64,000 nucleotides of DNA from Rhizobium rhododendri (GTDB taxonomy: Bacteria > Pseudomonadota > Alphaproteobacteria > Rhizobiales > Rhizobiaceae), in contig NZ_CP117269.1 in NCBI RefSeq assembly GCF_007000325.2, positions 62,001-126,000 on the forward strand. The letters are read 5' to 3'. Shown here piece by piece: positions 26,818 through 36,149 of this stretch. How positions within the stretch are numbered: the stretch's first letter is position 1; each line of letters begins with the position of its first letter. Under the pieces are notes generated by a model. The model was not told where the DNA came from, did no database searches, and saw only the letters and a list, made by a program, of their open reading frames with translations. A program made the position numbers and the translations under genes.

Positions 26818-27891
26818 TTACGGCGTCCGGGTCAGTTTCAGCAGCCGATCCTCCGACGGGCCTTCGGCGCGCGGGGATCGATTGGTGGTGATGAGGTAGA
26901 TGTCGCGGCCGACGGGCAGAACGTCGCGGATCCTGTCGCCGGATGTGAAAATTGGGTTGAGGGTCTTCGCCCGTTCGTCGAACGCGTACAGTCCCTTGCC
27001 GACGAGCGTTGCGACAAGCAGTTCGGTGCCCGCGAATACGATGCCGGACGGTGCCCAGGTCTGGTAGCCGGAGTGCAGGAGCGGTCGCTCCATCCCCTGA
27101 CGATCTTCATCGCCGAAAATGATCGGCCATCCGTAGTTCCGTCCGGGGAGTACCAGATTGATCTCGTCATGGGCGGACTGCCCGTGTTCCGCGACAAACA
27201 TGCGACCTTCAGGATCCCAGGCAAGTCCCTGAGGGTTTCGATGGCCGAGGGAATAGACGTAGGAGCCGGAAAAGGGATTGTCGGCCGGGACCTTTCCATC
27301 GACCGTCATGCGCAGGACCTTTCCCGCCAGGCTCGAGACACCCTGGGGGCGGTGGCGGTTCTCCGTCTGTCCGGTCATCACATAGAGATTTCCATCCGGA
27401 CCGATGGCGACCCGGCCGCCGTTATAGAGAAGGTGCCCGGGAATTCCGTCGATAATAACCCGTGTCTCGCGCCATGAGTTTCCGTCGAAGCGCGCCTCGA
27501 TGACCTTGTTCGCGAGTCCACCGCTAGCCCGGTAGGTCTGGTAGAAGTAGGCGATGCCGCTCGTGTCGAAATCCTTCGGCAGCGCCATGCCGAGCAGACC
27601 GCCGCCGCCTTCGCGGGCGATAGGATCCGAGGTCCTCACAGGGTGCCGTGCCAGGCGGCCGTTTTCGATCGACACGACGTTGCCCGCGGCTTCCGTGATC
27701 CAGATCCGACCGTCAGCCTCCTGTATCTCCCAGGGGTAATCCAATCCTTCGGCCGCGACTTCGGCTATCCAGTCCGAGCTGGATGTGGCGGAAACAGGCG
27801 ACACTGGACGAAGATCCTGAGCCCGAGCTTTGAACGATGTCAGAGCGGTCACCAGGACGAGTGCCCCGGCCAATGTCATTGCATATCTCAT
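26818..27891 (-). CDS. soluble PQQ-type sugar dehydrogenase (GSDH family)
   Basis: 357 residues with a signal peptide (about 1-24, ending 'FKARAQ'). Six-bladed propeller of the glucose/sorbosone dehydrogenase family: '[19 protein letters not shown]', '[12 protein letters not shown]', '[18 protein letters not shown]', '[18 protein letters not shown]', '[13 protein letters not shown]' and '[10 protein letters not shown]'. The His in 'GHRNPQG' and the calcium/PQQ binding region are intact. Periplasmic oxidation of an aldose. No PQQ biosynthesis gene is in the window. Head of the leftward group with the SDR. Confidence 0.93.
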   Translation of the reverse strand: MRYAMTLAGALVLVTALTSFKARAQDLRPVSPVSATSSSDWIAEVAAEGLDYPWEIQEADGRIWITEAAGNVVSIENGRLARHPVRTSDPIAREGGGGLLGMALPKDFDTSGIAYFYQTYRASGGLANKVIEARFDGNSWRETRVIIDGIPGHLLYNGGRVAIGPDGNLYVMTGQTENRHRPQGVSSLAGKVLRMTVDGKVPADNPFSGSYVYSLGHRNPQGLAWDPEGRMFVAEHGQSAHDEINLVLPGRNYGWPIIFGDEDRQGMERPLLHSGYQTWAPSGIVFAGTELLVATLVGKGLYAFDERAKTLNPIFTSGDRIRDVLPVGRDIYLITTNRSPRAEGPSEDRLLKLTRTP

Positions 27892-27913
27892 CGAAGGCTC
27901 CCCGGTTCAGTGG

Positions 27914-28534
27914 TCAGTCGAGATACTGCTCGTCCGAGACCTTCTCCATCCAGGCGACGTTCGTGCCGTCCTTCATGTTGGTGATGGCGATATGGCTGAC
28001 GCCAGTCGTTGCGGTCGCACCGTGCCAATGCTTCACGTCGGGCGGGCACCAGATGACGTCACCCGGCCTCATGACGCGCTTCTCAGCGCCTTCCTCCTGC
28101 ACCCAACCCGTCCCCGATGTGACGATCAGGATCTGGCCTGCGGGATGCGTGTGCCAAGCAGAGCGGGCGCCGGGGTCGAATGTAACGTGGCCGCCTGGAA
28201 CGAGGGGATAGTTCGCCGGACCCCAGTCGCTGCGGACGGAGTGGATGTCGGAATGGCAGATCCCGGCGTAGAGGATGTCGAGAAGCACGTCGTGTGGCCC
28301 AACGGCCCGACGTTCGATCTCGATCTGGCTGAACTTCGATGTCGCGCTCGTTGCGGCGAAGGCTCGAACGTTGCTCGAGCCAGTGTCGATCGCCTGACCA
28401 TCCGCGCTGGACTGCGCATTGGCACTTCCAGCCATCGCCATAAGAGGCGCGGCCACTAGCGCTGCGCCACCGATCAGCAGGCCACGGCGGCTCGTTCTAG
28501 CCCCATGCGTAAAGTCACCACACGCTTCGCACAT
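27914..28534 (-). CDS. chimera: Tat signal + truncated zinc-ADH N-terminus + cupin domain
   Basis: Start at ATG 28534 chosen because AAGGAG lies 8 bases upstream; 206 residues. Residues 1-42: cysteine pair 'CEACGDF' and a twin-arginine signal '[17 protein letters not shown]'. Residues 43-105: the N-terminus of a zinc alcohol dehydrogenase ('[19 protein letters not shown]', 'YPLVPGGH'). Where ADHs continue 'GHE-I-V-G', the sequence switches to a cupin: '[13 protein letters not shown]', '[18 protein letters not shown]'. Metal-binding His residues of the cupin are intact; the ADH lacks its second zinc ligand region and the Rossmann domain. Probably an in-frame deletion between neighbouring genes. 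Confidence 0.88.
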   Translation of the reverse strand: MCEACGDFTHGARTSRRGLLIGGAALVAAPLMAMAGSANAQSSADGQAIDTGSSNVRAFAATSATSKFSQIEIERRAVGPHDVLLDILYAGICHSDIHSVRSDWGPANYPLVPGGHVTFDPGARSAWHTHPAGQILIVTSGTGWVQEEGAEKRVMRPGDVIWCPPDVKHWHGATATTGVSHIAITNMKDGTNVAWMEKVSDEQYLD

Positions 28535-28625
28535 TCGCGATCTCCTTCTCAAGGATTGGACAGCATTCTCCGATCCCGCACCGGAGAGCCCGGCGGGTTC
28601 GACTTTGGTATTCGCTAAGTTCAGG

Positions 28626-29021
28626 TCACCCCTGGTACTGGTGGTCCATCACGTGTTCCATCCAGTCGACCACCTTGCCGTCGACATGCTCCTGGATCGC
28701 GATATGCGTCATCGCGATCGTTGGGGAGGCGCCATGCCAGTGCTTCTCGCCCGGTGGAAACCAGACGATGTCCCCGGGACGGATTTCCTCGATCGGGCCG
28801 CCTTCGCGCTGCACGCGTCCAAGGCCTGCCGTCACAACAAGCGTCTGGCCGAGCGGATGTGTATGCCACGCCGTGCGCGCACCCGGTTCGAACGTAACCG
28901 TTCCGGCCGAGCCGCGACGGGCGTCGTTGGCTGCAAACATGGGATCGATGCGCACCGTGCCCGTGAACCAGTCTGCCGGTCCTTTGTTCGAGGGCGTAGT
29001 GCCGTTTCTCGTGATGTCCAT
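28626..29021 (-). CDS. cupin-domain protein ((R)-mandelonitrile lyase-like)
   Basis: ATG 29021 with AAGGA upstream; the frame extends 30 codons further but without protein character. 131 residues, one cupin: '[19 protein letters not shown]' (His, His, Gln), '[18 protein letters not shown]' (final His). These match manganese cupins of the (R)-mandelonitrile lyase/carboxymuconolactone-type group. It is the intact counterpart of the cupin half in the 27914 chimera. First gene of the leftward cluster, divergent from the LysR at 29186. Confidence 0.9.
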   Translation of the reverse strand: MDITRNGTTPSNKGPADWFTGTVRIDPMFAANDARRGSAGTVTFEPGARTAWHTHPLGQTLVVTAGLGRVQREGGPIEEIRPGDIVWFPPGEKHWHGASPTIAMTHIAIQEHVDGKVVDWMEHVMDHQYQG

Positions 29022-29076
29022 GGCCTGATCCTTCCTGCTCCTGTTGAGAAGAAAGTAGCGCAGCGCATTCAGAAGG

Positions 29077-29090
29077 ATTAGATGTCTAAT
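29077..29090. promoter_or_regulatory. palindrome ATTAGATGTCTAAT between cupin and LysR
   Basis: Perfect inverted repeat ATTAGA-TG-TCTAAT, extended by AG/CT at one base further out, between the divergent cupin (starts 29021) and LysR (starts 29186) genes. Length, AT-richness and location fit a LysR operator controlling both; inferred. Confidence 0.55.
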
Positions 29091-29185
29091 TCTGCAAAGA
29101 CATATGGGCACAGCACATGAATAAAATATCGCGTCGTGGCGAATTTCTGCTAGATTGACGTTCGATTAATGCGAGGTACCCATCA

Positions 29186-30076
29186 ATGCTGCGTGAGAAT
29201 GTCAACGATCTGCTCGCGTTTCTCGTCGTCGCCCGTGAGCGTAGCTTCACCAAGGCTGCAGCGAAATTGGGCGTCTCGCAGTCGGGCCTGAGCCATACCG
29301 TCCGCGGCCTCGAGGAGCGTCTCGGCTTGCGCCTCCTGACGCGAACGACCCGCAGCGTTGCGGCCACGCCGGAAGGCCAGCGCCTGCTGACAATGGTCGG
29401 CCCGCGCTTCGAAGAGATCGAGCGCGAACTGATCGCGCTGACGGATCTGCGGGAGAAGCCTGCCGGAACCATCCGCATCACCGCAGAAGACTTTGCGATC
29501 GACCATGTTCTCTGGCCGAAGCTCCGAGAGGTGCTGCATGAGTATCCCGACATCAAGGTGGAGTTCGTCGTCGACTATGGCTTGGTCGACATCGTCGCCG
29601 AGCGCTTCGATGCTGGCGTCCGTCTCGGCGAGATCGTGTCACAGGGAATGATTGCGGTGCGGATCAGTCCGGAACAGCGAATGGTGGTTATCGGATCGCC
29701 GGATTATCTTGAGCTGAACCCCGCGCCACTGGTTCCACAGGATCTGACGCACCACAACTGCATCAATCTCCGCCTGCCGACCAGGGGCGGATTGTATGTC
29801 TGGGAGTTCGAGAAGGATAAGCAGGAGCTCCGGGTGCGGGTAGATGGCCAGATGACCTGCAACGGCATAACTCAGATCAGGAACATGTCGATCGATGGAT
29901 TCGGTCTGGGCTTCATTCCCGAAGGGCTTGCCGCACCTGAGATCGAGGCAGGACGGTTGGTCGAGGTGCTGGGTGACTGGTGTCCTTATTATCCAGGATA
30001 CCATCTGGTTTATCCGAGCCGGCGACAGTCTTCCGCGGCGTTCAAGGTCGTCGTCGATGCCCTGCGTGACCGATAG
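29186..30076 (+). CDS. LysR-family transcriptional regulator
   Basis: 296 residues. N-terminal winged helix 'LLAFLVVARERSFTKAAAKLGVSQSG' region with 'SHTVRGLEERLGLRLL', then a LysR substrate domain. The C-terminus 'YPGYHLVYPSRRQSSAAFK' is the usual family ending of regulators in the CrgA group. Transcribed divergently from the cupin cluster, with a palindrome in between, so it probably controls that cluster. Confidence 0.95.
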   Translation: MLRENVNDLLAFLVVARERSFTKAAAKLGVSQSGLSHTVRGLEERLGLRLLTRTTRSVAATPEGQRLLTMVGPRFEEIERELIALTDLREKPAGTIRITAEDFAIDHVLWPKLREVLHEYPDIKVEFVVDYGLVDIVAERFDAGVRLGEIVSQGMIAVRISPEQRMVVIGSPDYLELNPAPLVPQDLTHHNCINLRLPTRGGLYVWEFEKDKQELRVRVDGQMTCNGITQIRNMSIDGFGLGFIPEGLAAPEIEAGRLVEVLGDWCPYYPGYHLVYPSRRQSSAAFKVVVDALRDR

Positions 30077-30126
30077 TGATCGTGCCCGAGTCACTCGGAA
30101 GGGGGCACGATAGCGTCGCGGCGAGA

Positions 30127-30912
30127 TTAGCTCGGCCGCTTTTCGAACACGTCCTTGACCACGGGAACAGCGGAAAAGACGTTTGGCCATCCGGCGTAGA
30201 AAGTGAGCTGGGTCAGCATTTCCGAGGCCTGATCCTGTGTCAGCCCGGCATTCATCGCGCGGTTGAGATGGTAAGTGATCTGAGCAACCTGGCCGGACGC
30301 GATCAGGGATGTGACGGTGATGAGGCTGCGATCGCGTGGCGCAAGACCGGGACGAAGCCAGAGATCCCTAAACAGGACACCGTTTGTATATTCCACAACG
30401 CCCTGTGAAACGGGTCCAACGTTATTCTCGACCCCCTTGGCGCGCTCGGCATCTGCAGCTTCATCTAGTTGGAGTGGAGCAGGGGATGCGTCGGGGAGCT
30501 GGTCCGCGCCGATGCCGCGTGCGGCGAAGACCTGAGCGGCCACAGTAACTGCGCCCGTTGCGTTCCCCCAACCCGAATAGAAGGCGAGGTGGGTAATGAT
30601 CTCCGAGAGCTCTACTGGCGTGACCCCGTTGTCGAGCGCCAGGTTGAAGTGGTACGGCATCTCGACTGGCTGGTTCCGGGCGATTAGGGCTGCAACCGTG
30701 ATGACGCTGCGGTCACGCGGCGAAAGACCTGGTCGCTTCCAGAGGTCGCCGAGCAGAACTCCCTGCGTGTATTTGGCCAGAGCGGGTGAGACCGACTGAA
30801 CGTCGGCCATGGTGACGGGCACAGACCCGAGACGCTTCTTGTCCTCATCGGCAAGCGCGGGGAGCGAGGCAGCTAGCGTCATTGAGAGAGCCGTAGCGGC
30901 AAGCTTGTTCAT
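30127..30912 (-). CDS. carboxymuconolactone decarboxylase-family protein, secreted, two domains
   Basis: 261 residues with a Sec signal (1-21, 'LPALADE' end). Two tandem carboxymuconolactone decarboxylase-like domains, around 40-125 and 155-255, each with the 'RDRSVITVAALIARNQPVEM' pattern, then a conserved His region 'YHFNLALDNGVTPVELSE' and 'LAFYSGWGNATGA'. No CxxC peroxidase motif is visible, so it is not an AhpD-type peroxidase. Function uncertain; periplasmic. Convergent with the LysR, followed upstream by the aldo/keto reductase gene on the same strand. Confidence 0.9.
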   Translation of the reverse strand: MNKLAATALSMTLAASLPALADEDKKRLGSVPVTMADVQSVSPALAKYTQGVLLGDLWKRPGLSPRDRSVITVAALIARNQPVEMPYHFNLALDNGVTPVELSEIITHLAFYSGWGNATGAVTVAAQVFAARGIGADQLPDASPAPLQLDEAADAERAKGVENNVGPVSQGVVEYTNGVLFRDLWLRPGLAPRDRSLITVTSLIASGQVAQITYHLNRAMNAGLTQDQASEMLTQLTFYAGWPNVFSAVPVVKDVFEKRPS

Positions 30913-30978
30913 TTCCGTTTCCTTTCAAATGTGGGCTCGTTCGGAGCCGGGCGGCGTCCGGTCGAATTCTCGGCATGA

Positions 30979-31965
30979 TCACCAAGCATAGGCTTCCGGT
31001 GCGCCGACCCCGTATCCCGGCCAGATCTCGTCGAGGCGATCGAGCGTGTCTTGAGACAGGGTAACGTCCAACGCTCCGAGATTCTCGGTAAGTTGCTCGA
31101 CGGTGCGCGGACCAGTGATGGGAGCGGTGACGACAGGATTTTGCAGCAGCCAAGCCAGCGCCACGTTCGCAGGCTGCTCGCCGATGTTCCGGCAGAGCGC
31201 CTCGTAGGCTTCCAGTTGGGGACGGAACTTATCGATCTGCCTCGTGACCTTGGGTTTGGAGCGGCGCCCATCAGCCGCTTTCTGCAGGATCCCTCCGAGC
31301 AGTCCACCGCCAAGCGGGCTCCAGGCAACCAATCCCAGACCGTAGTGGCGGCAGGCCGGAATGACTTCCAGTTCGACGGTCCGCGCCGTCAGATTGTAGA
31401 GGCTCTGCTCGGAAACAAGACCGAGGAAATCGCGGGCCTGTGCCTTCGATTGAGCCGTGGCGATGTCCCATCCGGCGAAGTTACTGGATCCGACATAGAG
31501 AACCTTGCCCTGTTGAACGAGCAGTTCCATCGCCTGCCAGATCTCCTCCCACGGGGTGTTCCGGTCGATATGGTGCATCTGGTAGATGTCGATGTGGTCC
31601 GTCTGCAGACGGCGCAGACTGTCCTCGCAGGCCTTCCGAATATGGTAGGCGGACAGGTATTTATCGTTCGGACCAACCTCCATCGGCTGGTAGACCTTGG
31701 TGGCGAGAACGATCTTCTCCCGGCGTCCGCCTTGGGCAAGCCATCGTCCGATGATCTCCTCGGAAATGCCCCAGCCCTTCTTCATGTCCGGCGCGTTCGG
31801 TCCGCCATAGACATCTGCGGTGTCGAAGTAGTTGATGCCGACCTCCTGCGCCTTGTCCATGATCTCGAAGCTCGTCGTCTCGTCGGTGAATTCACCGAAA
31901 TTCATGGTTCCCAAGCAGAGCGGGCTGACTTTGAGGCCTGTGCGGCCGAGATGTCTGTATTCCAT
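30979..31965 (-). CDS. aldo/keto reductase
   Basis: 328 residues. TIM-barrel AKR with the catalytic set: 'NYFDTADVYGG' (Asp, Tyr), 'IVLATKVYQP' (Lys), 'IYQMHHIDRNTPWEE' (His). Start 'MEYRHLGRTGLKVSPLCLGT' is standard. C-terminal NADPH-binding segment 'LQNPVVTAPITGPRTVEQL'. Resembles YhdN/YajO-type general reductases. Part of the leftward group with the CMD-like protein. Substrate unknown. Confidence 0.95.
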   Translation of the reverse strand: MEYRHLGRTGLKVSPLCLGTMNFGEFTDETTSFEIMDKAQEVGINYFDTADVYGGPNAPDMKKGWGISEEIIGRWLAQGGRREKIVLATKVYQPMEVGPNDKYLSAYHIRKACEDSLRRLQTDHIDIYQMHHIDRNTPWEEIWQAMELLVQQGKVLYVGSSNFAGWDIATAQSKAQARDFLGLVSEQSLYNLTARTVELEVIPACRHYGLGLVAWSPLGGGLLGGILQKAADGRRSKPKVTRQIDKFRPQLEAYEALCRNIGEQPANVALAWLLQNPVVTAPITGPRTVEQLTENLGALDVTLSQDTLDRLDEIWPGYGVGAPEAYAW

Positions 31966-32058
31966 GTCAAAGCGTCCTTAATCTTGCATTTAAGATTCGG
32001 TTGGAACATTGAGCAGAGCTCTGGCGACGCATGGGACGCCAGGAGGTCGTCCACTTAG

Positions 32059-34569
32059 TTATTTTGGAAGCGCAAAGGCCACGACGTAATCACCCATCTT
32101 CTTGCTGGCACCCGTCCCGCCGGCGCTGATCAGCACGAACTGCCGACCGCTTTGCGGCGAGACATAGGTCATGGGCGTCGTTTCTGCCCCGACCGGCAGG
32201 CGCCCCTTCCACAATTCCTGGCCGGTGCGCACATCGATTGCGCGCAGGTAGTAGTCCTGTGTGCCAGCCATGAAGATTATTCCGCTGGAGGTCGTCACGG
32301 GGCCACCGCGCGTCGGCATTCCGATCGGAATGGGCAGGTGTGTCGGCATGTTGAGCGGGCCGAGATCTTCCGCGGTGCCCATCGGCATCTGCCAGGCGAT
32401 CTTGCGCGTGGCGAGATCGATGGCCGTGAGAGTGCCGAACGGCGGTGCCTGGCAAGGCGTGCCGAGTACTGATGTGAATGTGCCCTGCTCGATGCCCCAA
32501 GGCGTACCTGCTTGCCTGCCACCAGCTCCTTCCGACCCTGGACCACTGTGGGTGGCGTCGAACTCGGTGCGAGGGACAAGACGGCTGGTGGTGCCGGTGC
32601 GGATGTCGTTGACGATGAGATAGCCGAGGTTTTCTGCAATCGAAACAGAGCCCCAGTTCATGCCGCCAAACCAGCCGGGAAAGTGGATGGTGGTTTTGGC
32701 GCTAGGAGGCGTGAACGGGCCCTCGTATCGCGCCTTCTTGAAGGCGATGCGGCAGGCCAACTGGTCGAGCGGTGTCATCCCCCACATACGCGCCTCGGTG
32801 AGACGCTCCACGCCGATGGTGGGCATGCCCAACGAGAACGGTTGCGTCAGCGAGGTGTGATCGTCGGCGACGCCGCCTTGAGGAACGGGTCGTTCCTGAA
32901 CGTCGGCAATCGGACTTCCGGTCCGCCGATCAAGCATGAATATCTGGCCGGTCTTGGTTGTCTGGATCAGGGCTGGAATGGTGCTGCCATTGCCATCCGG
33001 GACATCATAAAGCGCCGGCTGCGACGGGACGTCGAAGTCCCAGATGTCATGATGCACCGTCTGGAAGCGCCACCGCTCGCGACCGGTTGCCAGATCCAGT
33101 GCCACGATTGATGAGGAATATCGCTCGTCCGCTTCGGTGCGATGGCCGCCCCAGAAATCAGGTGTCGCGTTCCCGGTCGGCAGATAGATCAGCCCAAGTG
33201 CATCGTCATAGGCAGGTGTCGACCAGACGTTGGGCGTTCCGCGCGAGTAGTCTTCGCCTGCTGGCGGGAGGCCTGTAATGTTGGGGTTGCCAAGATCCCA
33301 GGCCCAGACAAGCGCTCCGGTGCGCACGTCGAAAGCGCGCACGACGCCGGATGGTTCATTGACCTCTGCATTGTCCCACACAAGACCACCGACGATGATC
33401 AGATTACGGGCAATCGTTGGTGCGGCAGTGGGAAAGTAGAAGCCCGGTCTGACGTTGCCCATGCCAGCGCCAAGATTGACAACGCCGTTGTCGCCGAAGT
33501 CGGTGCATGGCGCGCCCGTCGACGCATCGAGTGCCACGATGCGCGCATCCACCGTGGTGGAGATAATACGGCGGGTGCACAAGGCAGAGCTCGATGATGC
33601 TGCGGAAGCCCGCTGCGTTCCGGTCGATGAGGCGTCGTGATATCCGACGCCACGGCAACGCGGACGGTTGTTTCCGGTCGCCTTGGCATCGAACCGCCAA
33701 CGCTCCTGCCCAGTTTCCGGATCCAGCGCGAAGATGGCGTTTGATTGGGTGCAGCCATAAAGCAGCCCGTTCACAAATAGCGGCGTTGTGACAAAACCCT
33801 CGCCCTTGTCCGGGTTAGGGATTTCACCCGTGCGGTAGGTCCAGGCGACTCGCAGGCCTGAGACATTGTCAGTAGTAATCTGATCAATTGGGGCATAGCG
33901 TGTGCCAGAGGGTGTTCGGCCCCAATAGGACCAACTGGTGCCTGCAATCGGACCAACAGCGGCGCCAGGAACAGGCTGCGACGCGGCATCTGCGGTCACG
34001 ATTGGATGAGGCTGGAAGGCCGAATATGTGGTCGCGGCAAGAGCAAGAAGGATAACAGCCGCCAAACCGTAGGAAGGAGCCTTGAACCGTCGGCGCGAAC
34101 CACGGAGCAGGGCAGGCGTAACCAGCAGAACGGGCAGAGCAATGACAGCAGGCGCAAAAAGCCGGGACACGAGCGGCCAAAAGTCGAACCCGACTTCCCA
34201 TATCGCCCACACGATCGTAGCGAAAAATACGATAAGGAAAACAGCGGCCCCTGAAGGTCGCCGTCGAGCAATGAGATAACCGGAGGCAAGGAGTGCCGCA
34301 CCAGCCAGAGCGAAATACCACGATCCTCCAAGAGTGATCAGGTATAAGCCGCCAATGGCCAGGAACAGGCCGATTGCGATGATGAGAACGCCGAGGCCAG
34401 CAAGCGCAACCACCCCAGCTCGTGTGGAAAGTGAATGAGAAATTTTTCTTCTCCCTGTGTTATAGGCCCGGGCACGACGGCGCGCGCCGGCCATATGCCT
34501 TGAAGCTAACATGGAGGATTCATGCCGACTATTTCGTGATTCATGCATAAACATATGCACGGCACGCAT
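32059..34569 (-). CDS. gcd: membrane-bound PQQ glucose/quinate-type dehydrogenase
   Basis: Up to 836 residues. After a charged N-terminal leader, five transmembrane helices (about 55-165), then an eight-bladed PQQ propeller: 'RYAPIDQITTDNVSGLRVAW', 'YGCTQSNAIFALDPETG', 'CRGVGYHD', 'VWDNAEVNEPSGVVRAFD', 'WSTPAYDDALGLIYLPTGN', 'HHDIWDFDVPSQP' and, near the end, 'MPTRGGPVTTSSGIIFMAGT'. This is the mGDH/quinate dehydrogenase layout; it passes electrons to ubiquinone. The annotated start may be too early; an ATG about residue 20-26 is possible. Needs PQQ from elsewhere. Upstream lies a LysR remnant. Confidence 0.93.
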   Translation of the reverse strand: MRAVHMFMHESRNSRHESSMLASRHMAGARRRARAYNTGRRKISHSLSTRAGVVALAGLGVLIIAIGLFLAIGGLYLITLGGSWYFALAGAALLASGYLIARRRPSGAAVFLIVFFATIVWAIWEVGFDFWPLVSRLFAPAVIALPVLLVTPALLRGSRRRFKAPSYGLAAVILLALAATTYSAFQPHPIVTADAASQPVPGAAVGPIAGTSWSYWGRTPSGTRYAPIDQITTDNVSGLRVAWTYRTGEIPNPDKGEGFVTTPLFVNGLLYGCTQSNAIFALDPETGQERWRFDAKATGNNRPRCRGVGYHDASSTGTQRASAASSSSALCTRRIISTTVDARIVALDASTGAPCTDFGDNGVVNLGAGMGNVRPGFYFPTAAPTIARNLIIVGGLVWDNAEVNEPSGVVRAFDVRTGALVWAWDLGNPNITGLPPAGEDYSRGTPNVWSTPAYDDALGLIYLPTGNATPDFWGGHRTEADERYSSSIVALDLATGRERWRFQTVHHDIWDFDVPSQPALYDVPDGNGSTIPALIQTTKTGQIFMLDRRTGSPIADVQERPVPQGGVADDHTSLTQPFSLGMPTIGVERLTEARMWGMTPLDQLACRIAFKKARYEGPFTPPSAKTTIHFPGWFGGMNWGSVSIAENLGYLIVNDIRTGTTSRLVPRTEFDATHSGPGSEGAGGRQAGTPWGIEQGTFTSVLGTPCQAPPFGTLTAIDLATRKIAWQMPMGTAEDLGPLNMPTHLPIPIGMPTRGGPVTTSSGIIFMAGTQDYYLRAIDVRTGQELWKGRLPVGAETTPMTYVSPQSGRQFVLISAGGTGASKKMGDYVVAFALPK

Positions 34570-34651
34570 GAATTGAGATATTTGGTTTCAGATGGAGATC
34601 ATCGTTGATGGAGCGCGCTTTGTTGATCGAAAAGGTGGACAGCCCTCTAAG

Positions 34652-35020
34652 CTAGATGCGATACCGTAGTGCATCAACGAATACGGTAAACGCGGGGGAT
34701 GCCTGACAGCGATTTCGATAGTATAGATGAAATCCTGAAAAATCCTGCCGTCTGCTAAATGTGGAGCGGCAGGTTCCTCAGGCACATATGCCAGTTCTAA
34801 CCCTTCGATGGCGCCGTTCATGACATGCATGATACTGTTGAAAATCAGTTGTCCGTTGCCCTTGACCGTAAACTCCTTTCCATCCTGAACAAACTCCCAG
34901 GCATAAATCGCGCCGGAAGGCTTGTGGCGAATATTGACGCACGCGTGATCGATTATTTCATACGGTGTGACAGGTACATTGTGACGCTGAAAATACAATT
35001 GGCAAGGTCGTAAGTAGTGC
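34652..35020 (-). pseudogene. LysR regulator, C-terminal remnant with frameshift
   Basis: Leftward frame from about 35020 reads like the LysR substrate domain: 'YFQRHNVPVTPYEIIDHACVN', 'AWEFVQDGKEFTVKGNGQ', 'EGLELAYVPEEPAAPHL'. The main frame continues to 34588 in meaningless sequence, but a shifted frame from about 34720 gives 'ASPAFTVFVDALRYRI' then TAG at 34652, the normal LysR ending. The DNA-binding N-terminus is missing. It sits beside gcd and may be its former regulator. Confidence 0.7.
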
Positions 35021-35249
35021 TGTGAGGCTTCGGCAATCCACGTCGCCTAGATTGACCTGCCGGTTCTGATCATAAGGAATAGTGTGGCGACCTTCGTGTT
35101 GACCACGGACAGAAGCATGATTCTGGTGACGAGATTTTGGTATCGGAGGGTACTTGACGAACAAAAGGCCCATTATAGAAGCACTACTTTGGCAGTTTGA
35201 GGCAAGGCTGGTTTGCGATGATTTTCGCTCTCTTCATTGGGAGCGCGAT

Positions 35250-35690
35250 ATGGCCGATTTGGATACGGAGCATTCAGCATTTTTGCAGCCATTTTTGGAC
35301 CAGCTGGGACACAAGAAACGATGACAGATGTGTCCGCTTTACCTATCCGGGCTCATCGGTCCCGGTGACCGCAAGACCATCGAGCCGATGGCGGAACGGT
35401 TTGCTCCAGGCAAGTATGACCGCCTCCACCATTTCATTGCCGACAGCGTTTGGGATGCTGCGCCTCTTGAGACCGAGCTTGCGCGACAGGCTGACAGGAT
35501 CGTTGGTGCATCCGATGCGTTTCTGGTGATTGATGACACCGGTCTGCCTAAAAAGGGCGATCACTCGGTCGGGGTCGCGCGCAATATGCTTCCGATGCTG
35601 GGCAAGCGAGCAAATTGCCAAACACTGGTGTCGGTGACGCTTGCGAGATGAGGTTCCAGTCCCAGTTGGCATGCATCTCTCCCGATGATG
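35250..35690 (+). pseudogene. IS701-family transposase, N-terminal remnant
   Basis: ATG 35250 starts 'MADLDTEHSAFLQPFL', TGA at 35322-35324 interrupts, and the same frame continues 'QMCPLYLSGLIGPGDRKTIE', 'YDRLHHFIADSVWDAAPLE', 'AFLVIDDTGLPKKGDHSVG' (first catalytic Asp region). It stops at 35651, where a third frame continues 'DEVPVPVGMHL', so there is also a frameshift. Then homology ends. Two lesions plus 3' truncation: inactive. A different IS701 type from the copies at 58 and 63 kb. Confidence 0.8.
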
Positions 35691-35899
35691 TCGGATTGAT
35701 CTTTCCAGTCGCCGGCTATGAGTAGCCAAATTCGTACAAGCATCGCATTTCAACCTGATGTGTAGTGAATCATCCATGGATAAGATTGAACGGGCAAGCC
35801 ATTTTTCTTGCTGCGACGCGCAGTCGACTTGTTGATCCACGCCGAACCGAACCGGTTTTTCCCGGATCGGGTACCTCTGAGTGCGAAATCGTCAACCCG

Positions 35900-36062
35900 T
35901 CAGAATGCAGGCGATCCGCTCTACCGGCCGATGGCAAAGGACTACGATGCCTCCATCGCGTTCCAGGCGGCGCTTGAACTGGTGCTCGAAGGCCGCAATC
36001 AGCCGAACGGCTACACCGAGCCTGTCCTGCACCGCCGGCGGATCGCGCTGAAAGCTGCGTGA
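35900..36062 (+). pseudogene. malate synthase G, C-terminal fragment
   Basis: About 50 codons in the frame ending TGA 36060-36062: '[19 protein letters not shown]', '[19 protein letters not shown]', '[16 protein letters not shown]'. This matches the ending of malate synthase G ('QNAGDpxYRPMA...[11 protein letters not shown]'). Upstream of residue 'TRQNAG' the sequence is unrelated. A 3' stub left by deletion or insertion. Confidence 0.65.
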
Positions 36063-36074
36063 TCCCATAGCTGT

Positions 36075-36112
36075 TGCCAGAGTGGGCGGTAGGTTTCTGC
36101 TCCACTCTGGCA
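36075..36112. terminator. inverted repeat after the malate synthase stub
   Basis: TGCCAGAGTGG (36075-36085) and CCACTCTGGCA (36102-36112) form a perfect 11-bp stem with a 16-base loop, 13 bases after the glcB stop and just before the end of the opposing ABC substrate-binding gene (36150). There is no T-run, so it may act as a bidirectional hairpin rather than a classical terminator. Confidence 0.5.
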
Positions 36113-36149
36113 TTCACGTCAGGCTAACGTTCCATGATCTCCGGGCCGG

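Noticed and set aside
25435..27477. 680-codon open frame on the plus strand
   Set aside because: It is antisense to the SDR and PQQ sugar dehydrogenase genes, whose proteins are complete and recognisable; the plus-strand product resembles nothing except a short YqaA-like stub near 25855.
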